A stretch of DNA of 64,000 bases from Citricoccus zhacaiensis. GTDB taxonomy: Bacteria; Actinomycetota; Actinomycetes; Actinomycetales; Micrococcaceae. Location: positions 186,001-250,000 of the forward strand of contig NZ_BMLQ01000002.1 in assembly GCF_014645315.1 (NCBI RefSeq). The letters run 5' to 3'. The notes beneath the pieces were generated by a model. The model had not been told where the DNA came from and did not search any database. It saw only the letters and a list, made by a program, of their open reading frames with translations. Position numbers and translations under genes: made by a program. Shown here in pieces: positions 51,143-59,500 of this stretch. Position 1 is the first letter of the stretch, and every line of letters begins with the position of its first letter.

Positions 51143-52300
51143 ATGTCCAGTGCCGAGTCCAGTGCCGAGTCCAGTTCCGAGCCCACCCCCGCGTCCGATG
51201 ACGTGCCCGCGACCGCAGGCACCACCGCGTCCGCAGCGCTCTCCGCGGAAGGACCCACAGCAGGAGCGGGGTCCGGGACCACCCCGGCAGCCGGACCGTC
51301 CATCCCGGCCGGGCGGCCGACGTCGTTGCTGGGAAACCTCGTCCGCGGGGCTCTGATCGGAGCAGTGGAGACCGTGCCCGGCGTCTCCGGAGGCACCGTC
51401 GCGCTGGTGGTGGGCATCTACCACCACATCATCGACTCCGCGGCGCACGTCATCTCCGCGGTCCGCCGGCTGATCACCGGTCCGGACCGCACGGCAGGGG
51501 CGCGAGAGCACCTGGCGTTGGTGCACTGGAAGGTCGTCCTTCCCGTGGCCCTCGCCATGGTGGTCGCGGTGTTCACGGTGGCCGGTCCCATGGCGGATGC
51601 CATGGAGAGTCACCCGGTGCAGATGCGTGCCCTGTTCTTCGGCATGGTCCTGGCTTCCGTGGCCGTGCCGGTACGGATGATGCTCCAGGGACTGACCACG
51701 CAACGGTTCAGGGCCGTGGCGTCCGGCCGCGATCCCGCTGTGGTCCGGTTGCGCCCCGGCCATGTGATCGCCGGACTCGGCGCCGCGGTGGCCACGTTCC
51801 TGCTCGTCTCCCTGCCACCGGCGTCCGTGGAGGCCCACCCGCTCGTCCTGGTCCCGGCCGCCATGGTGGCGGTGTCAGCCCTCGTGTTGCCGGGACTCTC
51901 CGGCTCGTTCCTCCTGCTGACCTTCGGACTCTACGAGCCGACCCTGCGCGCCGTGGACGAACTCGACCTCGCCTACCTGGGGATCTTCGCCCTCGGCATG
52001 GTGCTGGGCATGGTCTTGGTGGTGAAGCTGCTGAAGTGGCTCCTGGACCACCGTCACACGATCACCCTGGCCGTCCTGAGCGGCGTCATGGTCGGCGGCC
52101 TGCGGACCCTGTGGCCCTGGCAGGACGAGAGCCGGACGCTGCACGCCCCCGGCGAGGGAGCAGGCCTGGTGCTGCTGCTGTTCCTGGCGGGCTTCGCGGT
52201 GGTCGCCGTCCTGCTCTTGGTGGACGCGCGGCTGCAGAAGCGGTTCCTGCGGGAGCACGGCCGGCACGGCCAGGCTGCCCCGGAGACAGCTGCATCGTGA
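51143..52300 (+). CDS. DUF368 membrane protein, undecaprenyl-phosphate translocase type
   Basis: A 385-residue membrane protein. The DUF368 core from residue 60 starts NLVRGALIGAVETVPGVSGGTVALVVGIY and repeats a similar reentrant pattern at LVLPGLSGSFLLLTFGLYEP; about eight helices follow. DUF368 proteins (PopT) have been shown in other bacteria to recycle undecaprenyl phosphate for cell-wall synthesis. The first 60 residues are Ser/Ala/Thr-rich, encoded partly by a 12-base tandem repeat (51,146-51,181). The gene appears monocistronic. Confidence 0.88.
   Translation: MSSAESSAESSSEPTPASDDVPATAGTTASAALSAEGPTAGAGSGTTPAAGPSIPAGRPTSLLGNLVRGALIGAVETVPGVSGGTVALVVGIYHHIIDSAAHVISAVRRLITGPDRTAGAREHLALVHWKVVLPVALAMVVAVFTVAGPMADAMESHPVQMRALFFGMVLASVAVPVRMMLQGLTTQRFRAVASGRDPAVVRLRPGHVIAGLGAAVATFLLVSLPPASVEAHPLVLVPAAMVAVSALVLPGLSGSFLLLTFGLYEPTLRAVDELDLAYLGIFALGMVLGMVLVVKLLKWLLDHRHTITLAVLSGVMVGGLRTLWPWQDESRTLHAPGEGAGLVLLLFLAGFAVVAVLLLVDARLQKRFLREHGRHGQAAPETAAS
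51146..51181. repeat. Three tandem 12-bp units in the DUF368 gene
   Basis: TCCAGTGCCGAG twice, then TCCAGTTCCGAG, encoding repeated Ser-Ser-Ala-Glu in the disordered N-terminus. Copy number could vary between strains. Confidence 0.8.
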
Positions 52301-52348
52301 TCAGAACGGACTGATCAGAACGGTTCGATCAGAACGAACTCAGAACGG
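52299..52348. repeat. Tandem 14-bp repeat between convergent genes
   Basis: Three units GATCAGAACGGACT, GATCAGAACGGTTC and GATCAGAACGAACT followed by a partial fourth (CAGAACGG). The array starts within the stop codon of the DUF368 gene and ends inside the last codons of the Nudix gene. Confidence 0.85.
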
Positions 52349-52795
52349 GCGGCGGCGCGCCAGCTCCGGGAAGACGGCCCGCAACAGCGGTGCGACGCCG
52401 TGCCCGGCCGGGGCCACCGGGGCGGCCGGGTCCATCCAGACCAGTTCCTCGATCTCGGCGTTGGCCTCCGGAACCTCATTGCGGGCCAGCGGACGCAGGA
52501 GGACGAAGACCTCCGAGTGGAGCTGGTGCCCGTTCTCATTGGCGGCCGGGGTGTCCCAGGCGCCGATGTGCTCCAGGTCCTCCGGGGGCACGGCCAGGCT
52601 CGTCTCCTCCGCCAGTTCGCGGATCGCGGTGTCCAACGGGGTCTCGTCGTCCTGGGGCTTGCCACCGGGGAACATGAACATGGTGGTGCCGGCCTTGCGC
52701 ACCGTCAGCACCCTGCCGTCCGGACGGTACAGCACCACCGCGGCAACCGCGATCGGCTGGGTGGTGCTGGGTCCGTCCGGAACTGAGTTCTGCAT
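52340..52795 (-). CDS. Nudix hydrolase
   Basis: A 151-residue nucleoside-diphosphate-X hydrolase. The Nudix box is GGKPQDDETPLDTAIRELAEET plus SL, matching GX5EX7REUXEEXGU except for the final position. The fold begins IAVAAVVLYRPDGRVLTVRK. Substrate could be an oxidised nucleotide or ADP-sugar. ATG at 52,795; a purine run (GGGGGG) sits directly upstream. The last codons overlap a 14-bp tandem repeat. Confidence 0.9.
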   Translation of the reverse strand: MQNSVPDGPSTTQPIAVAAVVLYRPDGRVLTVRKAGTTMFMFPGGKPQDDETPLDTAIRELAEETSLAVPPEDLEHIGAWDTPAANENGHQLHSEVFVLLRPLARNEVPEANAEIEELVWMDPAAPVAPAGHGVAPLLRAVFPELARRRPF

Positions 52796-52928
52796 CCCCC
52801 CATCTTCTCCCGGCCGCCGCGAAAAGGTTGAAGATGTCAGCGAGGGCGTGTTGTACCCGGCGGTAGGCACTCCGGGACAGTGGCGCGGGCAGGGCGGGCG
52901 GAGCCCTGCCGCCGGGGACCGAGAAGTG

Positions 52929-53261
52929 TCAGGCCTCGTCGTAGAGGCGGAACGCCAGGGTCCCGTGAGTGACCGCCGCGCCCGCCCCCAGGGCGGCGGC
53001 GATCATGCTCGCCTCAGCGATCTGGGCCTTGGTGGCACCGGCCTTCTTCGCCTGACCCACGTGGACCTGGATGCAGTAGGGGCACTGGGAGGAGATCGCA
53101 ACGCCCACGGCGATGAGCTCACGGTGCAGGAGGTCGATCGCTCCTCCCTCCCGGCCGATGCTCCCGTCGAACTTGGCATAGGCGGCGAACTCGGGGCCGG
53201 CCAGTTCCTTGTACTCGCGCAGTTGGTCGAGGTCTTCAGGGGAGTGGTAATGCGTGGTCAT
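52929..53261 (-). CDS. AhpD/carboxymuconolactone decarboxylase-family protein
   Basis: A 110-residue alkylhydroperoxidase-like protein. The redox motif is CPYCIQVHVGQAKKAGAT, with the CxxC and His of the AhpD proton relay, and helices around match the family. It would help reduce peroxides through a lipoamide- or thiol-linked partner. AAGGA upstream supports the ATG. Confidence 0.9.
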   Translation of the reverse strand: MTTHYHSPEDLDQLREYKELAGPEFAAYAKFDGSIGREGGAIDLLHRELIAVGVAISSQCPYCIQVHVGQAKKAGATKAQIAEASMIAAALGAGAAVTHGTLAFRLYDEA

Positions 53262-53346
53262 GGGGTGGTCCTTCCGATCTATTGAGGGGTAGGTCCCGGT
53301 GCGCGTCATGCTCTCACGTGCCGGGGAGCGCGGTCTACCGACTGGT

Positions 53347-54243
53347 CTACATCCGGACCGTGCCCTCGAGCACCGTGACGCAGTCCCCGCCCACCCAGAT
53401 GGTCGCTGGGTCCGCGGCGCCCTGCTCCACGTGGACCCGCCCGGCGCGCTGCAGCGCAGTGCCTTGCGCGGCCACGTACCGGGCCGGCAGCCGCCCCGCG
53501 CCGATGAGCCACTGCGCCAGGCCTGCATTGAGGCTGCCGGTCACCGGGTCTTCCGGGATGCCCAGGCCGGGGACGAAGGCGCGGACCTCGACGTCGGCCG
53601 GGGACGGTGCGGTCACGTGCGGTCCTATGAGGCCCACCTTGAGTTCGGATCCGGCCTGCGGGGCTGCCCGCAGGACCGCTGCTGCGTCCCTGAGCAGCAG
53701 TCCCATCCAGCCGGGGCCGTTGTCCACCCAGGCCGCGTCCACGAGGTCGGCCTGTTCCAGCCCCGCCTCGGCCAGCGCGCGGTCCACGTCGGCGGGGTCC
53801 ACCGGGCCGGAGCGCACCAGGGGCGGGGCGGCGAAGGCGAGCCGGCCGACGTCGTGGGCTGGTCCGTCCCCCTGCTCCCGGCGCAGTGTGATCAGGCCCG
53901 CCGCACACTCCTGCACGACCCGCCCCTCGGAGGCCGGGCGTCCGCCGGCGGCCAGCCAGGCGTGCGCCGAGCCGAGCGTGGGATGCCCGGCGAAGGGCAG
54001 CTCACCACCCGGGGTGAAGATACGCAGCCGGTAGTCGGCGGCGGGGTCCGTGGGGGTCAGCAGGAACGTGGTCTCGGAGAGGTTGGTCCACCGGGCGAAG
54101 GCCGCCATCTGTTCCTCGTCAACGCCGTCCGCCGCGTGCACCACGGCCACCGGGTTGCCGGCCAGCGGCTCCGCGGAGAAGACGTTGACCTGGGAGAAGG
54201 GGCGCGTGGTGAGGTGTGGCGCGGGCGCCGCGGGCTGGTCCAT
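53347..54243 (-). CDS. PhzF-family isomerase
   Basis: A 298-residue protein with the two-domain PhzF fold (diaminopimelate-epimerase-like). Family signs are FSQVNVFSAEPLAGNPVAVV, the catalytic glutamate in TNLSETTFLL, RIFTPGGELPFAGHPTLGSA and PEDPVTGSLNAGLAQWL. No phenazine genes are present, so it is one of the many PhzF proteins of unknown reaction. TACACT lies 6 bases before the ATG, giving a leaderless mRNA; it is divergent from the gene at 54,301. Confidence 0.9.
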   Translation of the reverse strand: MDQPAAPAPHLTTRPFSQVNVFSAEPLAGNPVAVVHAADGVDEEQMAAFARWTNLSETTFLLTPTDPAADYRLRIFTPGGELPFAGHPTLGSAHAWLAAGGRPASEGRVVQECAAGLITLRREQGDGPAHDVGRLAFAAPPLVRSGPVDPADVDRALAEAGLEQADLVDAAWVDNGPGWMGLLLRDAAAVLRAAPQAGSELKVGLIGPHVTAPSPADVEVRAFVPGLGIPEDPVTGSLNAGLAQWLIGAGRLPARYVAAQGTALQRAGRVHVEQGAADPATIWVGGDCVTVLEGTVRM

Positions 54244-54249
54244 GCGCCG

Positions 54250-54255
54250 AGTGTA
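54250..54255 (-). promoter_or_regulatory. -10 box of a leaderless phzF-type transcript
   Basis: TACACT on the minus strand, 6 bases before the ATG at 54,243. Confidence 0.55.
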
Positions 54256-54288
54256 ACCTCGGCCCGGATCCTGCCGGGCCCCGTGGCC

Positions 54289-54294
54289 TAGGGT
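54289..54294 (+). promoter_or_regulatory. -10 box of a leaderless mycothiol-type enzyme transcript
   Basis: TAGGGT, 6 bases before the GTG at 54,301. The divergent pair shares only 57 bases. Confidence 0.5.
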
Positions 54295-54300
54295 GGGACC

Positions 54301-54942
54301 GTGAACCACCTCTGGGAACTCATCCACACCGAACGCGCGGCCCTCGCTGACGACCTGGCGGGCCTGGACGAGGAGCAGTGGCAGTTGCAGACGCTGTCCA
54401 CGGCGTGGACGGTGGAGCAGGCCGTGGCGCACCTGACGGCGGGGGCCTCGACCGGCTTCTGGGCGTGGATCCGCAGCATCGTGGGGGCGGGATTCAACGC
54501 GGACCTCCACAACCAGCGCCGGCTCGAGGAACGGCTGGGCCCGACCCCGGCAGGGACGCTGGAGCAGTTCCGCGCCACCATCGACTCCACCGTCTCCCCC
54601 ACCGGGACCCTGCAGGCCTGGCTGGGCGAGGTGGTCATCCACGGCGAGGACATCCGCGTGCCACTGGGCCTGCACCGGAACTACCCGGACGAGGTCCTGG
54701 TGACGCTGCTCGACTTCTTCGAGTCCTCGAACTTCACGGTCCCCTCGAAGGCCCGCGCCCGGGGGCTGACCCTGGTGGCCCGGGACGTGCACCACTGGGT
54801 GGGCGCCGGCCCGGAGGTGGAGGGCACCGCCCTGGACCTCATCATGGCCATGGCCGGGCGGCCGGTTCCCGCCGAGCGGTTTCGCGGGCCGGGAGCGCTC
54901 GACTTCGACGCCCGCGGCCACGAACCCTCCCAGCGCCGCTGA
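54301..54942 (+). CDS. Maleylpyruvate isomerase-like (mycothiol-dependent, DinB-fold) protein
   Basis: A 213-residue DinB-superfamily protein of the actinobacterial TIGR03083 type. It starts WELIHTERAALADDLAGLDE, with the metal-site histidines in VEQAVAHLTAGA and EVVIHGEDIRVPLG, and ends in the small C-terminal sterol-carrier-like part (GTALDLIMAMAGRPV). Such enzymes use mycothiol to isomerise or conjugate small molecules. GTG start with the -10 box 6 bases away. Confidence 0.85.
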   Translation: MNHLWELIHTERAALADDLAGLDEEQWQLQTLSTAWTVEQAVAHLTAGASTGFWAWIRSIVGAGFNADLHNQRRLEERLGPTPAGTLEQFRATIDSTVSPTGTLQAWLGEVVIHGEDIRVPLGLHRNYPDEVLVTLLDFFESSNFTVPSKARARGLTLVARDVHHWVGAGPEVEGTALDLIMAMAGRPVPAERFRGPGALDFDARGHEPSQRR

Positions 54943-54946
54943 GGGA

Positions 54947-55597
54947 TCAGGCGTCCGAGACCGTGAACCGGGTGTTGTGGTGGACCGGGTTCTGCAGCTC
55001 GTCGAGGATGCCCACGGCCATGGTGCCGGCGGTGGTGTGGGAGCCCCCGTCCGCGGCAGTCAGCAGGGAGTCTTGACCCACCTGCGGCGTGGTGGCCTCA
55101 CCGGGGGTGAACATCATCTGCGGGGAGACCCCCACCCAGTCCACCGAGTCCACGGTGCGCAGATACTCCAGCTGCTCCAGGGCCGCCTCCGGGATGCTGA
55201 TCCAGGCCTCGGAGCCGGGGGCCTTCCGGATGTCCTCGATCGCGAGCCGGCCGGTCTCCGGGTTGGTCAGCGAGCCTGCACCGAGGATGAACAGCAGCCG
55301 CGGGGACACCTGATTGGAGGCGGGCGCCGCCTGCACCAGCTGACGCACCAGGTCGTTGTGGGTGTGGGCCTGGTCCGGCGAGGTGCCGAAGGCGTCCACC
55401 ACCGCGTCGAAGCCGGCCAGGTCCGCGGAGGTCAGGTCGAAGGCGTCCTTCTCCACGACGGCGGCCCCGGACCCCAGCAGCTCCCTCGCCTTCGCGGCGT
55501 CGCGGACGAGCGCCACGGCCTCCTCGCCGCGGCGCACGGCCTCGCGGTAGATCTCCTGGCCGGCCATGCCGGTGGCTCCGATGATGCCGATCTTCAT
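54947..55597 (-). CDS. NAD(P)-binding NmrA/SDR-like protein
   Basis: A 216-residue atypical short-chain dehydrogenase. The dinucleotide motif GATGMAGQEI is at residues 7-16, and FDAVVDAFGT and LLFILGAGSL follow the Rossmann pattern. It resembles YwnB/NmrA-like proteins that sense redox cofactors or reduce quinones. AGAAGGAG is well placed before the ATG. Confidence 0.85.
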   Translation of the reverse strand: MKIGIIGATGMAGQEIYREAVRRGEEAVALVRDAAKARELLGSGAAVVEKDAFDLTSADLAGFDAVVDAFGTSPDQAHTHNDLVRQLVQAAPASNQVSPRLLFILGAGSLTNPETGRLAIEDIRKAPGSEAWISIPEAALEQLEYLRTVDSVDWVGVSPQMMFTPGEATTPQVGQDSLLTAADGGSHTTAGTMAVGILDELQNPVHHNTRFTVSDA

Positions 55598-55754
55598 GTT
55601 GTGCTCCTTCTCGACGACGTGTCCATCCTCAGGGATAACGGCGCGGGGCCGAGGTCTCTTCCCACCACACGGAATGCGTGCCGACATGGCCGGAGTCCAG
55701 GCTCGCCGCTTGGAGGTGCCTCAGCGCCTCAGTGCCGGCAACTATCCACGTAGA

Positions 55755-56330
55755 TCATGTCGCGCGCGAGGTGGGGGCATAGGTGAGAGCGATCAGGTCT
55801 GCTTCAAGTGCAGAGCGGTCGGAGTCATTGAGGACAGGGCCCAAGAGCGGGGCGATGTTGCTGCCGTCGGCGGCCGCGATGATCATGCGGACGGTTGCGG
55901 GGTCGATGCCGTCGTCGAAGAGGGCGGCCCGCCATCGCCGTGCATCCTGTCGGGCCAATTCCTCCGGGCCCGGTTCGAACATGAGGCGCGCTGCGAGGGA
56001 AAGGTAGTCCCGCAGCCCGATGAGGTCCCTGGCATCGGCGAAGCACACCCGGATGTACGCCCTGGTGAGCCGTCCCGGCGTCTGTTCGTCCTCCTCGGCC
56101 GCAGCCTGCTCGACTTCCCGGCGGAACTGGCTCATCAGACTGCTGGCGAGACCGTTGAGGAGTTGCTCCTTGCTGGGGAAGTGGTAGAGCAGTCCTCCCT
56201 TGGAAACGCCGGCGGCCGCGGCGATGTCCGAGACGGGTACTGCCGTTCCGCGCCTGCCGATCAGCTGCGCGGCAGCTTCAAGAATGAGTCGTTTGGTGTC
56301 CTCCGCGTCGCGCCCAGCGGTGCGTGCCAT
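55755..56330 (-). CDS. TetR-family regulator of the adjacent MFS pump
   Basis: A 191-residue repressor. The N-terminal helix-turn-helix reads VPVSDIAAAAGVSKGGLLYHF. The C-terminal ligand domain ends DADLIALTYAPTSRAT. It is transcribed just after the MFS pump gene (36-base gap), so it very likely autoregulates that operon through the palindrome at 57,890-57,903. Confidence 0.9.
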   Translation of the reverse strand: MARTAGRDAEDTKRLILEAAAQLIGRRGTAVPVSDIAAAAGVSKGGLLYHFPSKEQLLNGLASSLMSQFRREVEQAAAEEDEQTPGRLTRAYIRVCFADARDLIGLRDYLSLAARLMFEPGPEELARQDARRWRAALFDDGIDPATVRMIIAAADGSNIAPLLGPVLNDSDRSALEADLIALTYAPTSRAT

Positions 56331-56366
56331 GGTGTCGTCCTTTCTCTGCGCCTCAGATACAGGATC

Positions 56367-57869
56367 TCAGTGTTGGGCCGGCACGGCCGCTTTCGTGTTG
56401 GGGATGAGCGTGAACGCGACGACCGCGGCAATGACCATCACCAGCCCGGCGATCAGGGTGGTCGCCTGCATGCCGGAGACGAAGGCGTGCTGCGCCGCCG
56501 CCAGCGCGGCGCTGCCGGGTTCCAAGACCTCGGTCGCAGCGGCCAGCGAGTCCTCGGCCCAGGCGGCTCCCTCGCCGGCACCGACAGCAGACAGGTCCAG
56601 GTTGGATCGGTAGAACACCGACATCAGCGAGCCGAGGACGGCGATCCCCAGGGCGACACCGAGCTCGTACGCGGTCTCGGCGATCGAGGAAGCGGCCCCG
56701 GCCTTGGCTGGATTGACGGCGGAGACCACCGCGTCGACGCTGAGGGTCTCGGCGACGCCGATCCCCAGACCCAGCGGGACGAGCGCCAACAACACCCAGA
56801 TCAGCTGTTCACTGCTCTCCAGGGTGGCCAGCAGCCCCAGGCCGATCGCGCCGACGAGCAGGGCGATGGCGATGGCACGCCCCCTCCCGAACCGGGCGAG
56901 CAGGAATCCGACGACCGCCACGGCGGCCATGGCCGCGAGCGCGACCGGCAGTTGCGCCAACCCTGCCTGAAGCGGACCGAGGCCCCGGGCGAGCTGGAGG
57001 TACTGGGAGAAGAAGAACAGCACGCCGCTGAGGGCGAAGACGGAGATGAAGTTCACCAGTACCGCACCACTGAAGGCGGAATTGCGGAACAGGTCCACGT
57101 CGATCATCGGTGACTCCGCTCGACGCTGGCGGCGCACGAAGGTGACGCTCCCGACCACGCTGGCCAGGATCGCGAGCACGGTGACCGCGTCGAACGTGCC
57201 ACCGGTGATCTGCTTGACCGTGAAGACGAACGGCACGAGGGACAGCATCGACAGTCCGCTGGAGATCAGGTCGAACCGGCCGGGGTTCGGGTTGCGGGAC
57301 TCCGGAAGGAGCACTCCGCCGAAGACCAGGACCAGCGCGATGACCGGCAGGTTGATGAGGAACACCGATCCCCACCAGAAGTTCTCCAGCAGTGCTCCGC
57401 CCAGCAGCGGGCCGAGCGCGATGCCGCTGGCGGCCGCTGCCGACCACAGCGCAATGGCGCGGGTGCGCTCGGTCGGGTCCGGGAAGATGTTCCGGATCAG
57501 CGACAGGGTCGAGGGCATGATGGTCGCCCCTGCCACGCCGAGCAGCAGGCGGGCCACGATCAACACCTCCGCCGTGGGCGCGAAGGCCGCCATCAACGAG
57601 GCCGCACCGAACGCGGCTGAGCCGATCAGCAACAACTTCTTGCGGCCGATCCGGTCGGCGAGGTTGCCCATGGTGACCAGCAGGCCCGCCAGGGCCAGCG
57701 AGTAGATGTCGCCGATCCACAGAACCTGGGTCGCGGTGGGTGACAGGTCAGCCGTCAGTGATGGCACCGCCAGGTACAGCACGGTCGCATCGATGGCCAA
57801 CAGCAGGACCGCACCCACCAGGACGGCCAGCGAAGCCCACCGCCACCTCGAACCCGCAACGTCACCCAT
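56367..57869 (-). CDS. MFS drug exporter, 14-helix DHA2 (EmrB/QacA) type
   Basis: A 500-residue proton-driven efflux pump. Motif A is GNLADRIGRKKLLLIGSAAF, motif C ALGPLLGGALLENFWWGSVF (in part), and the intramembrane aspartate AIDATVLYLAVPSL is in helix 1, all typical of QacA/SmvA relatives that expel cationic drugs and dyes. Helix count fits 14. ATG at 57,869 is chosen; earlier frame would run through the operator. First gene of a two-gene operon with its TetR regulator. Confidence 0.92.
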   Translation of the reverse strand: MGDVAGSRWRWASLAVLVGAVLLLAIDATVLYLAVPSLTADLSPTATQVLWIGDIYSLALAGLLVTMGNLADRIGRKKLLLIGSAAFGAASLMAAFAPTAEVLIVARLLLGVAGATIMPSTLSLIRNIFPDPTERTRAIALWSAAAASGIALGPLLGGALLENFWWGSVFLINLPVIALVLVFGGVLLPESRNPNPGRFDLISSGLSMLSLVPFVFTVKQITGGTFDAVTVLAILASVVGSVTFVRRQRRAESPMIDVDLFRNSAFSGAVLVNFISVFALSGVLFFFSQYLQLARGLGPLQAGLAQLPVALAAMAAVAVVGFLLARFGRGRAIAIALLVGAIGLGLLATLESSEQLIWVLLALVPLGLGIGVAETLSVDAVVSAVNPAKAGAASSIAETAYELGVALGIAVLGSLMSVFYRSNLDLSAVGAGEGAAWAEDSLAAATEVLEPGSAALAAAQHAFVSGMQATTLIAGLVMVIAAVVAFTLIPNTKAAVPAQH

Positions 57870-57889
57870 GCACACTCCCAAGAAACACA

Positions 57890-57903
57890 ACCGTCTGGAC
57901 GGT
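57890..57903. promoter_or_regulatory. TetR operator palindrome
   Basis: ACCGTC-TG-GACGGT, perfect 6+6 inverted repeat, 20 bases upstream of the pump ATG. It overlaps the expected transcription start of the promoter at 57,907-57,935. Confidence 0.7.
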
Positions 57904-57906
57904 ATA

Positions 57907-57935
57907 GTTTTAGTCCTGGGCGCCTCGGAGGTCAA
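57907..57935 (-). promoter_or_regulatory. Promoter of the MFS-TetR operon
   Basis: On the minus strand, -35 TTGACC (57,935-57,930) and -10 TAAAAC (57,912-57,907) with 17-base spacing. The +1 would fall in the TetR palindrome. Confidence 0.6.
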
Positions 57936-57991
57936 GTTCACCCACGACCGTCCATCCCTACCCATCTACCCCTACTCGGAGGAGGTGCCTC

Positions 57992-58528
57992 GTGGCAGGC
58001 TCTCTGGCAGTCTTCGGCTCCCCCCTGGGGTTGCTGGACCAAATAGCAAGTGATCTTCAGACTCTGGGGGTTCGCGTGCTGCGCTCCCGGCATCCGCACG
58101 GCGGACTGCCCTTCCCACGTGTCCTGTTGGGCGCAGCGTTTCAGTGGCGTCGAGGATGGCTGGCCAACGGCCTGTCGAGGTGGAAACTCAGGCGGGCCAT
58201 CGCCAACATCGAACCCGTCATCGCGCAGAACGGCATGGTGCTGGTCCTGGTCCAGCTCATCGGGGTGCCGGCGACCCGCCTCGAGGCCGTGCTGGATCGC
58301 CTCTCCGAGATCGCCGAGGACGCCACCGCGCGGGTGACGAATCTACAGGGCAGGGATGCGACCATCAACATTCTGGCGTTCGACAACACCTCCCAGCGAC
58401 CGGCCATCCGAACCACCGTTCTTGATTACCTCAAGAGCGGCGGAAGGATCACCACGGGCGAATGCGTACATCACCGAGAGCTAGATGGCCGCAGTCTTCA
58501 CGATGCCTTGACCAACCGCGTCCTCTGA
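57992..58528 (+). CDS. Unknown 178-residue protein
   Basis: No family recognised. The sequence is soluble and mixed alpha/beta, with basic WKLRRAIANIEPVIAQNGMV, then VLVLVQLIGVPATRLEAVLD and DATINILAFDNTSQRP. GTG start with a strong GGAGGAGG 6-13 bases upstream, which supports real expression. It is divergent from the MFS-TetR operon and might share its regulation. Confidence 0.6.
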   Translation: MAGSLAVFGSPLGLLDQIASDLQTLGVRVLRSRHPHGGLPFPRVLLGAAFQWRRGWLANGLSRWKLRRAIANIEPVIAQNGMVLVLVQLIGVPATRLEAVLDRLSEIAEDATARVTNLQGRDATINILAFDNTSQRPAIRTTVLDYLKSGGRITTGECVHHRELDGRSLHDALTNRVL

Positions 58529-58596
58529 AGGCCGTCGGTGACATCGACGACCACTTCTGTCGGCGGTCGAACTCCGCAATGGAGTCAGCAGACGCC

Positions 58597-59430
58597 TCAC
58601 CCAAAGGCGAGGCTCCCCGCGATGAACACCATCACCGCACCGACCACGAGGTCCACGATCTTCCACGTCCGCGGGGTGTCCAGCAGCGGGGCCAGGGCGC
58701 GGACGCCGAAGCCCAGGGTCAGGAACCAGATCGCCGAGCCGGTCAGGGCGCCGCCGGCGAAGACCCACTTCTCCGCCCCGTAGGAGTTGGCCAGGGTGCC
58801 CAGCATGACCACCGTGTCCAGGATCGCGTGCGGGTTCAGCAGGGACACGGACAGCGCGGTCAGCACCACGGTCCACACGGGGCTCAACGCCCGCTGCCGC
58901 CCGCCGGAGCGGTCCATCCGCACGGACAGCCGCTGCCGGTCCGCGACCACGGACAGGGTCCCGGTCGCCGGTCCGCCGGCGGTCCCCGTCCCGCGCCCGA
59001 CGCCGGCCCCGGCACCCACCAGCGCGGGCTCGCCCCCTGGTGCGCGGCCCTCCCCCGCGTCCTCGGCGACGTCGGCACCCGGCTGTGCGCCGCCGTCGTG
59101 CTCTGCGCCTGCCTCTTCCCCTTCGTCCGTGCTCACCGCCATGGACCGCCGCGCGCCGAAGGCGGAGCGGAAGGAGGAGTACGCGAACCAGAGCAGGTAG
59201 GCCACGCCGCCCCACTTGAGGACCTCCAGCAGCCACGGGGCGTTCTCGGTGATCACGCCGACGCCGGCCGTCCCGGCCGTGATCAGCACGATGTCTCCCA
59301 CCATGCAGACGGCGAGGGCCAGCAGGAGCCGGTCGCGTCGGATGGCCTGGCGCATGATGAACAGGCTCTGGGCACCGATGGCCACGATGAGGGCGAGGCA
59401 GGTCAACAGACCGGTTAGGAAGATCGTCAC
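58597..59430 (-). CDS. lysE: LysE/ArgO-family amino-acid exporter
   Basis: A 277-residue exporter for basic amino acids. Six helices: the first set (FLTGLLTCLALIVAIGAQSL onward) matches LysE, and the last set includes SLLNPHAILDTVVMLG, a family motif with the NPxA turn. Between helices 3 and 4 lies a long low-complexity cytoplasmic insert (about residues 98-165) not found in Corynebacterium LysE. GTG start with a -10 box TACCGT 6 bases away. Divergent from lysG. Confidence 0.9.
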   Translation of the reverse strand: MTIFLTGLLTCLALIVAIGAQSLFIMRQAIRRDRLLLALAVCMVGDIVLITAGTAGVGVITENAPWLLEVLKWGGVAYLLWFAYSSFRSAFGARRSMAVSTDEGEEAGAEHDGGAQPGADVAEDAGEGRAPGGEPALVGAGAGVGRGTGTAGGPATGTLSVVADRQRLSVRMDRSGGRQRALSPVWTVVLTALSVSLLNPHAILDTVVMLGTLANSYGAEKWVFAGGALTGSAIWFLTLGFGVRALAPLLDTPRTWKIVDLVVGAVMVFIAGSLAFG

Positions 59431-59436
59431 GCCGCC

Positions 59437-59442
59437 ACGGTA
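59437..59442 (-). promoter_or_regulatory. -10 box of a leaderless lysE transcript
   Basis: TACCGT on the minus strand, 6 bases before the GTG at 59,430. Confidence 0.45.
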
Positions 59443-59487
59443 GGTTGACCTGCGACTTCCGTTCCACCTACATATCCTTCAGGGTAT

Positions 59488-59493
59488 TAAGCT
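59488..59493 (+). promoter_or_regulatory. -10 box of a leaderless lysG transcript
   Basis: TAAGCT, 7 bases before the ATG at 59,501, within an AT-rich patch; TATTAA three bases earlier is an alternative. Confidence 0.45.
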
Positions 59494-59500
59494 TTGCTTC

